DNA from: Mycolicibacterium sp. P9-64
GTDB taxonomy: Bacteria; Actinomycetota; Actinomycetes; Mycobacteriales; Mycobacteriaceae
Assembly: GCF_008329605.1 (NCBI RefSeq)
Contig: NZ_NPKO01000019.1
Location: 1 to 63,744 of the forward strand
DNA length: 63,744 nucleotides
Direction: 5' to 3'
Shown: piece after piece, positions 58,596-63,744 of the stretch
Layout: each line of letters opens with the position of its first letter
Numbering within the stretch: position 1 is the first letter of the stretch
The notes under the pieces: generated by a model
What the model was told of the DNA's origin: nothing
The model's input: only the letters and a program-made list of their open reading frames with translations
The model's database searches: none
Translations under genes and position numbers: made by a program

Positions 58596-60176
58596 TTAGA
58601 GGACGTCGATGATGTCGTTCTTCAGGGCCTCGGCGCTGGTGCCGAACACCGCTTGGACGCTGTTGCCGACCTCGATGACACCCGCGGCCCCGAGCCTCTT
58701 CAGGCGAGCCTGGTCGACCTTGGTCTTGTCGGCGACCTCCATCCGCAGGCGCGTGATGCAAGCATCGACGTTGACCAGGTTCTCCCGGCCACCAAATGCC
58801 GCGATGACCTGCTCGGCCTTGCTGTCGACGGCGGCTGGGGCGGTCACGGTCGCGGTGGCGACGGATCCGCCTGCCACGGTCGACGTGGCGGTGTCGGCGC
58901 CGGAAGTGACGTTCGCCTGCTCCTCGGCTTCGAACTCTTCCTCGGGCTCCCGGCCCGGGGTGCGCATGTTCCACTTCGTGATCGCGAACCGGAACAGCAC
59001 GTAGTAGAGGACGAAGAACACCACCCCCATGCCGATGAGCAGCGGGATGTTCTTCGCGGCGGGGGCGGTGCCGTAGAGAAGCAGGTCGATGAGCCCCGCG
59101 GAGAACGAGAAGCCGAGGTGTATGTCGAGGAGGTAGGCGATGGCCAGTGAGAGCCCCGTCAGTACCGCGTGGATGAAGTACAGCGGGAAGGCCACGAACA
59201 TGAATGCAAATTCGAGGGGTTCGGTCACGCCGGTCAGGAAGGCCGTCAGCGCCGCCGCCGAGAGGATGCCGACTGCCACCTTCCGCTGCTTCTTGTTCGC
59301 CACGTGGATCATGGCAAGCGCAGCGGCAGGCAGCCCGAACATCAGAATCGGGTAGAAGCCCGACGTGAGGATGCCCGCGGAGGGGTCACCCGCGGCGAAC
59401 CGCGTCAGTTCACCGGTGACGACATTGCCGTCGGGAGTTTGGTAGTCGCCGTAGATGAACCACACGTACGAGTTCGGAATGTGGTGCAGGCCGAGCGGAA
59501 TCAGCATGCGATTGGCGAAGCCGTAGACGAACGCGCCAAGTGCGCCAGAGCCGCCGATGAACTTGCCGAGGCCGGTCAGCCCCGCATCGAAGAGTGGGTA
59601 GCAGTAGCTCATCGCGAAGGCGATGAACAGGCAGGCCACCGACACCACGATTGGGACGAACCGCCTACCTCCGAAGAAGCCGAGATACGAGGGTAATTCG
59701 ATGGTGTGATACCGGTCGAACAGCCAGGCGGTGACCAGCCCGACGACGATTCCGGCAAACACGCTGTAGTTGATCAGGGCCTGGTCGCCCGCCTTGTCGA
59801 CCTCCCCGGCGAGCACGATCGGCGACATGGTCTTGAACACGGCTTGCACCACCAGGTAGCCCACCACGGCGGCCAGCGCGGTGGAACCGTCGGCCTTCCT
59901 GGCGAATCCGATGGCGACGCCGACGGCGAAAAGTAGGGGGAGGTTGCTGAAAAGGGCATCGCCCGCGGCACTCATCGCATGGAAGAACGGTCCGATGACC
60001 GGTGCCTTGATTCTGCCGAGCAGGTCGTCCTGGCCTAGCCGGAGCAGGATTCCGGCCGCGGGCAGCACGGCGATCGGCAGCATGAGACTCTTGCCGAGAC
60101 GTTGCAACTGCGCGAAGCCGGGAATGCGCAGCCCCGACTTCGCCTGGGCCCCGGTAGTTTTCGTGTTTTCGCTCAT
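58596..60176 (-). CDS. nagE: PTS EIICB component for N-acetylglucosamine (NagE-like)
   Basis: 526 residues. The EIIC domain (~15-400) has about ten membrane segments (GKSLMLPIAVLPAAGILLRL, STALAAVVGYLVVQAVF, and others) and the conserved GITEPLEF-type stretch (GVTEPLEFAFMFVAFPLYF). A charged linker leads to EIIB (~450-526) with its phosphorylated cysteine in VNVDACITRLRMEV. It imports and phosphorylates the sugar. Sugar specificity is inferred from the adjacent nagB and nagA. It is divergent from crr. No EI or HPr gene is in this window. Confidence 0.92.
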   Translation of the reverse strand: MSENTKTTGAQAKSGLRIPGFAQLQRLGKSLMLPIAVLPAAGILLRLGQDDLLGRIKAPVIGPFFHAMSAAGDALFSNLPLLFAVGVAIGFARKADGSTALAAVVGYLVVQAVFKTMSPIVLAGEVDKAGDQALINYSVFAGIVVGLVTAWLFDRYHTIELPSYLGFFGGRRFVPIVVSVACLFIAFAMSYCYPLFDAGLTGLGKFIGGSGALGAFVYGFANRMLIPLGLHHIPNSYVWFIYGDYQTPDGNVVTGELTRFAAGDPSAGILTSGFYPILMFGLPAAALAMIHVANKKQRKVAVGILSAAALTAFLTGVTEPLEFAFMFVAFPLYFIHAVLTGLSLAIAYLLDIHLGFSFSAGLIDLLLYGTAPAAKNIPLLIGMGVVFFVLYYVLFRFAITKWNMRTPGREPEEEFEAEEQANVTSGADTATSTVAGGSVATATVTAPAAVDSKAEQVIAAFGGRENLVNVDACITRLRMEVADKTKVDQARLKRLGAAGVIEVGNSVQAVFGTSAEALKNDIIDVL

Positions 60177-60282
60177 ATTCGATGCCTCTCCTCTTCCGCA
60201 AGACGTCGCCCGCCGTCGAAGCTCTGCGGAAGCTTAGACGAGAACGCGCGAACGTGAGACCGTCTTGCGGGCACGCTCGTAT

Positions 60283-60318
60283 TGTTGGTGCGCAACAGGC
60301 CGGATGAAATCGTTTTCA
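60283..60318. promoter_or_regulatory. Operator candidates in the nagE-crr intergenic region, including a LacI-type site
   Basis: TGAAATCGTTTTCA (60305-60318) fits the LacI/GalR (cre-like) consensus TGWAANCGNTNWCA with its central CG. It ends 18 nt before the crr start. A second inverted repeat TGTTG-gtgcg-CAACA spans 60283-60297. Both could coordinate the divergent nagE and crr-nagBA transcripts. Confidence 0.55.
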
Positions 60319-60336
60319 AGTAGGGAGTCACTGATA

Positions 60337-60807
60337 GTGAGTACGACGCAAGTCCTCGCCCCCGTCGCAGGGCGGGCCGTTCCGCTTCAGGACGTCCCCG
60401 ACCCCGTGTTCTCCCAGGGCATGGTCGGCTACGGAGCCGCCATCGACCCGCCGCGCGGAGTGGTCGAGGCCGTCGCGCCGGTCAGCGGCAGGCTGCTGAG
60501 GCTGATGCCGCATGCCTATGTCGTGATGACCCACGACAACGTGGGCGTCCTCGTCCACCTCGGCTTGGACACCGTGGCATTGCAGGGCGAGGGCTTCACC
60601 GCCCACGTCAACCAGGGCGACGACGTGACGGCCGGCCAGCTGATCATCACCTACGACGTGCCCGCGATCGAGGCGAAGGGGCTCAATCCGATTGTCCCCG
60701 TGGTCATCATGGACGAGCGCGAACCAGGCAACGTGCAGGCGTCCGACGCCGTCACCACGGGGGCGGACATCGTCTCTGGTGCAAGCCTTTTCACCGCTAC
60801 CAAGTAG
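60337..60807 (+). CDS. crr: PTS glucose-type EIIA component
   Basis: 156 residues from a GTG with GGGAG upstream. FSQGMVGYGAAIDPPRGVVE, AYVMTHD-type strand HAYVVMTHDN and the phosphorylation site VGVLVHLGLDTVALQGEGF (active His near 75-78) match EIIA-Glc. It hands phosphate from HPr to EIIB of NagE. Its stop is directly followed by nagB without a gap. Confidence 0.92.
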   Translation: MSTTQVLAPVAGRAVPLQDVPDPVFSQGMVGYGAAIDPPRGVVEAVAPVSGRLLRLMPHAYVVMTHDNVGVLVHLGLDTVALQGEGFTAHVNQGDDVTAGQLIITYDVPAIEAKGLNPIVPVVIMDEREPGNVQASDAVTTGADIVSGASLFTATK

Positions 60808-61593
60808 ATGGAGGTCGTCATCCTGGCGGGCGCAGAGGAGATCGGCGTCGTTGCCGCCGATGCGATCGAAGCCCTGCTCGGACGCACACCTGACGCGGTA
60901 CTCGGCCTCGCGACCGGGTCGTCGCCGCTAGCCATCTACGACGAACTGGCGGCGCGCTGCGACGCCGGGCTGATCTCCTTCGCCGACGCCCGCGGCTTCA
61001 CCCTCGATGAGTACGTCGGCCTGCCAGCCGATCATCCCGAGCGGTACCGCACCGTCATCGACAACGTCTTCGTATCCAGGGTCGACTTCGCGCTGGGCGC
61101 AGTGCAGAGTCCCGACGGGCTCGCCGCCGACATCGCGGGAGCATGTGCGGCCTACGAGAACGCGATTCGCGAAGCGGGCGGCGTCGATCTCCAGATCCTC
61201 GGGATCGGCACCGACGGGCACGTCGCGTTCAACGAGCCGGGGTCGTCGCTGGCGTCGCGCACCCGGATCAAGACGCTGACCAGACAGACGCGGATCGACA
61301 ACGCCCGATTCTTCGGCGACGACGTCGAATCGGTGCCGACGCACTGCCTGACCCAGGGGTTGGCGACCATCATGGAGGCCCGCCACGTCATCTTGGTGGC
61401 GACTGGGCGCAGCAAGGCAGAGGCCGTCCATCAGCTGGTCGAAGGGCCGGTCAGCGCGCTGTGGCCGGCGACCATCCTGCAACACCACCCGCACGTGACG
61501 GTTCTGCTCGACGACGCGGCCGCCCGACGGCTCCAGCTCGTCGACTACTACCGAGAGACGTACCGCAGCAAGCCAGACTGGCAGGGCATCTGA
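60808..61593 (+). CDS. nagB: Glucosamine-6-phosphate deaminase
   Basis: 261 residues. VLGLATGSSPLAIYDELAAR (phosphate loop), FTLDEYVGLP with the catalytic Asp, GIGTDGHVAFNEPGSSLASR with catalytic Asp/His, and ARHVILVATGRSKAEAV complete the family set. It converts glucosamine-6-phosphate to fructose-6-phosphate and ammonia. Begins right after crr, 4 nt before nagA. Confidence 0.95.
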   Translation: MEVVILAGAEEIGVVAADAIEALLGRTPDAVLGLATGSSPLAIYDELAARCDAGLISFADARGFTLDEYVGLPADHPERYRTVIDNVFVSRVDFALGAVQSPDGLAADIAGACAAYENAIREAGGVDLQILGIGTDGHVAFNEPGSSLASRTRIKTLTRQTRIDNARFFGDDVESVPTHCLTQGLATIMEARHVILVATGRSKAEAVHQLVEGPVSALWPATILQHHPHVTVLLDDAAARRLQLVDYYRETYRSKPDWQGI

Positions 61594-61597
61594 CACC

Positions 61598-62791
61598 ATG
61601 CTGATCACCGCCGATACCCTCGTCACCGGTCGAGAACTGTTGCGACCGGGGTGGATTGAGATCTCCGACGACACCGTGCGCGCGATCGGTGCTGGCGCGG
61701 CGCCCCGGCAGGCGGACCGCGATCTTGGTGGGGTGACGGTGGTACCTGGCTTCGTCGACACCCACCTGCACGGCGGAGGAGGGGCGAACTTCTCCACCGC
61801 GTCGACAGGCGAGACGTCGACCGCCGTCGCACTGCACCGCAGGCACGGCACGACCGCGATGATCGCCTCGCTGGTCACCGCCGGCCCCGACGAATTGCTG
61901 CGCCAGGTCCGCGAATTGGCCAACGACGTACGTGCAGGCCTGATCGACGGGATTCACCTGGAGGGGCCGTGGTTGTCCACCAAGCGGTCAGGTGCCCACC
62001 AGCCGTTGTTGATGCGCGATCCGGACCCCGAAGAGATCGACCGCGTCCTCGATGCGGGCCAGGGGACCGTCCGCATGGTCACGCTGGCGCCGGAGCGCGA
62101 CGGTGCGCTCGCGGCGATCCGGCAGTTGGTCGACGCGGGTGTGGTGGTCGCCGTCGGGCACACCGAGGCGAGCTATGAGCAGACCCTCGCCGCGATCGAC
62201 GCGGGCGCAACGGTGGGCACGCACCTCTTCAACGCGATGCGCCCCATCGATCGGCGCGAGCCCGGCCCGGTCATTGCGCTGCTCGAGGACGCCAGGGTGA
62301 CCGTCGAACTCATCACCGACGGCGTGCACGTCGATCCCGCCATCTACCGACATGTCGCCCGCAGCGCGGGACCCGACCGGGTGTCGCTGGTGACCGACGC
62401 AATGGCGGCGACCGGCATGGCCGACGGGGTCTATCACCTCGGGCCGTTGGGGGTCGACGTCGTCCACGGAGTGGCGCGGGTGTCGGGAACCGACACCATC
62501 GCGGGCAGCACCGCGACCATGGACAAGGTGTTCGGATTCGCCGTCACGCACGCGAGGCTGCCCCGCGATGAGGCCCTGCTGCAGGCCGCGCGTCAGGCGT
62601 CGCTCAATCCGGCCCGGGCGTTGGGACTGCCGTCGTGGGGGCTCGTCGAAGGGGCGAGTGCCGACTTGGTGGTGCTCGACGAGGAGCTGGCCGTCACGGG
62701 CGTGCTGCGACGCGGGGCGTGGGTGCTCGAACCGTCGTTTCATGGCGCCGGGGCGAGCGAAGCGACGGGATATAAGGCCGGGGCGAATTAG
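61598..62791 (+). CDS. nagA: N-acetylglucosamine-6-phosphate deacetylase
   Basis: 397 residues, amidohydrolase: FVDTHLHGGGGANF supplies the first metal histidines, IHLEGPWLSTKRSGAH the substrate glutamate, VAVGHTEASYEQ and THLFNAMRPI the other histidines, and SLVTDAMAATGM the catalytic aspartate. It deacetylates GlcNAc-6-P to feed NagB. 4-nt gap to nagB. Confidence 0.95.
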   Translation: MLITADTLVTGRELLRPGWIEISDDTVRAIGAGAAPRQADRDLGGVTVVPGFVDTHLHGGGGANFSTASTGETSTAVALHRRHGTTAMIASLVTAGPDELLRQVRELANDVRAGLIDGIHLEGPWLSTKRSGAHQPLLMRDPDPEEIDRVLDAGQGTVRMVTLAPERDGALAAIRQLVDAGVVVAVGHTEASYEQTLAAIDAGATVGTHLFNAMRPIDRREPGPVIALLEDARVTVELITDGVHVDPAIYRHVARSAGPDRVSLVTDAMAATGMADGVYHLGPLGVDVVHGVARVSGTDTIAGSTATMDKVFGFAVTHARLPRDEALLQAARQASLNPARALGLPSWGLVEGASADLVVLDEELAVTGVLRRGAWVLEPSFHGAGASEATGYKAGAN

Positions 62792-62800
62792 GCTGCGGCC

Positions 62801-63196
62801 ATGTCGATCGATCGTGCCGCGCTTGCTGCGGGCAGCATTCGTCTTGCCTCGGGTATCTCGTTTCTCGTCGACCCCATCCGGGCGGACCGGCTCTGGGGCA
62901 CCAGGGAGGAGGCGGTGGGGCAGACGAAGCTGCTGCTGCACTCGATGGGTTACCGCGACTCCTTGATCGGCGGGCTGCTGGTCGCGGCGGCGCTGCGCGG
63001 CAAGGACACCCGTGGCTGGTTCCTGGCATCCGGCGGCGCCGACGCGGCCGACCTGCTCGGCGGGCTGCGCGTGCACCACGAGTTGACGCGCTCGCAGCAG
63101 CTCATCGGCCTCGGCGGCGCGATCGTCGGCGTCGCAGTCGGGCTCTGGGGCGGCACGCGCCGCCGCCCGCGCGCCGCAGAGATCCCTGCGGGTTAG
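62801..63196 (+). CDS. Small membrane protein, DUF4267-like
   Basis: 131 residues. AALAAGSIRLASGISFLVDP, LWGTREEAVGQ, GYRDSLIGGLLVAAALRG and LIGLGGAIVGVAVGLWGG outline three to four hydrophobic segments with small charged loops. It resembles DUF4267-like proteins; no function is proposed. It starts 9 nt after nagA and may be co-transcribed, though the link to amino-sugar metabolism is unclear. Confidence 0.7.
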   Translation: MSIDRAALAAGSIRLASGISFLVDPIRADRLWGTREEAVGQTKLLLHSMGYRDSLIGGLLVAAALRGKDTRGWFLASGGADAADLLGGLRVHHELTRSQQLIGLGGAIVGVAVGLWGGTRRRPRAAEIPAG

Positions 63197-63202
63197 CCGG
63201 CG

Positions 63203-63744
63203 TTAGGCTGCCTTGCCGTCGGGCGGGTCTGGGTCGCCGGATTGGTGAATCGTGTTGTCGCGGTTGGTCGCCGGTCCGTCGGTGGTCGCTGGGTCGCCAA
63301 ACGCAGCCCACCAGTCCTCGGGGGTCGCGGGGTCGCGGTTGGCCGCTGGGTCGCCGGTGGTCGCTGGGTCGCCAAACGCAGCCCACCAGTCCTCGGGGGT
63401 CGCGGGTCGCTTGACTGCGGGCCGGTCGGTGGCCGCCCGCGGAGGTGTCCATGCGTCGTCGGGGGGTGGGTGCAGTTCCTCGGGACGGTGGTAGTGGTTG
63501 ATGCGGGTGTGTCCGGTGTCCAGGTGCGGGGGTGGGATCCATTCGACGTCGTGGCGGTCGGTGAGGCGGGTGGTCCAACCGTCGGGCCCGACCATCCTGT
63601 TGTCGGGTCCGCAGGCTAGGGCGAGGTCGTCGACGTTGGTGAGTCCGCCGTCGGTCCAATCCCGGGCGGCGTGGTGGGCCTGGGTGCCGTACGCGGGCAC
63701 GGTGCAGCCGGGTTTGGTGCAGCCACCGTCGCGGGCGATCAACG
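63203..63744 (-). CDS. DUF222/HNH endonuclease (13E12 family), C-terminal fragment
   Basis: About 180 residues visible; the N terminus lies beyond the right edge. The HNH zinc-finger region reads CTKPGCTVPAYGTQAHHAAR, then DWTDGGLTNVDDLALACGPD and NRM, with the cysteines and histidines expected of the 13E12 family HNH domain. The remaining ~100 residues are a Pro/Asp/Trp-rich tail with a 25-residue duplicated segment (PATPEDWWAAFGDPATT). It is in the same orientation as the fragment at the left edge. Confidence 0.85.
   Translation of the reverse strand, partial: LIARDGGCTKPGCTVPAYGTQAHHAARDWTDGGLTNVDDLALACGPDNRMVGPDGWTTRLTDRHDVEWIPPPHLDTGHTRINHYHRPEELHPPPDDAWTPPRAATDRPAVKRPATPEDWWAAFGDPATTGDPAANRDPATPEDWWAAFGDPATTDGPATNRDNTIHQSGDPDPPDGKAA
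63281..63406. repeat. 75-bp direct repeat in the HNH gene tail
   Basis: A 51-bp identical block occurs at 63281-63331 and 63356-63406 (period 75 bp), encoding two copies of a segment with EDWWAAFGDP. Because 75 is divisible by 3 the frame is preserved, so copy number could vary between strains. Confidence 0.9.

Noticed and set aside
1..63744. Circular replicon closing through the split DUF222-HNH gene
   Set aside because: The reading frames of the two fragments do not match when joined directly and most of the middle domain would be missing; two separate genes are more likely.

Overview
This window is chromosomal DNA of a high-GC actinobacterium, almost certainly a fast-growing mycobacterium (Mycolicibacterium / M. 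smegmatis-like). The evidence is: DUF222-HNH (13E12) genes at both ends, one carrying a perfect mycobacterial LexA box; the block fprA-prfB-mscS-(Thr-rich membrane protein)-ftsE-ftsX-smpB-ssrA in the order known from M. tuberculosis; a tmRNA tag reading ADSNQRDYALAA; an EphD-like hydrolase-SDR fusion; a mycothiol-dependent enzyme relative; and a DUF2993 (LmeA-like) protein. Calls rest on reading the sequence and on family knowledge; no database search was run.

Layout. (1) 0-15 kb: a minus-strand lipid/xenobiotic oxidation island. One run is PF10118 protein - PF10118 protein - Baeyer-Villiger monooxygenase - SDR - alpha/beta hydrolase - ABC1/UbiB kinase - TetR - SDR - SDR. A second run is EphD-like fusion - PF10118 protein - ferredoxin reductase - TetR. 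The two TetRs are paralogous, and TACCG/CGGTA palindromes lie where their operators would be expected. The PF10118 proteins carry a complete ferritin-like di-iron ligand set, and one is fused in operon with a 2Fe-2S reductase, so they look more like oxygenases than hydrolases. (2) 15-23.3 kb: the conserved core block, with divergent fprA, then prfB, mscS, ftsEX, smpB and tmRNA (plus leader hairpin and terminator). (3) 23.3-32.3 kb: miscellaneous genes, including small secreted proteins, an L,D-transpeptidase, a Tat-exported DUF1906 protein, an SDR with a zinc ribbon but no catalytic tyrosine, DUF2855 and DUF808. (4) 32.3-41.5 kb: a regulator/hydrolase-rich region with decay. A large LuxR regulator overlaps a hydrolase that has lost its C-terminal catalytic end, and an AraC gene plus hydrolase remnant is partly duplicated on both sides of an FAD oxidoreductase gene. 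(5) 41.6-51.5 kb: redox and envelope genes, including a lone SdhA-like flavoprotein, nitroreductase, ECF sigma factor, cupin, cytochrome b561 with a Tat-exported catalase-like peroxidase, a long-linker secreted hydrolase, and DUF2993. (6) 51.5-58.5 kb: a complete biotin-independent malonate decarboxylase operon (mdcA-B-C-DE fusion-G-H) led by a lipoprotein hydrolase. (7) 58.6-62.8 kb: an N-acetylglucosamine PTS module (EIICB divergent from crr-nagB-nagA) with a LacI-type operator. (8) The right end: a small membrane protein and the C-terminal end of a second DUF222-HNH gene.

Functionally, the first island would oxidise and hydrolyse hydrophobic substrates under TetR control. The mdc operon would convert malonate to acetyl units. 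The PTS/nag genes would take up amino sugar and feed it into fructose-6-phosphate. No mobile element, CRISPR array or tRNA gene was seen.
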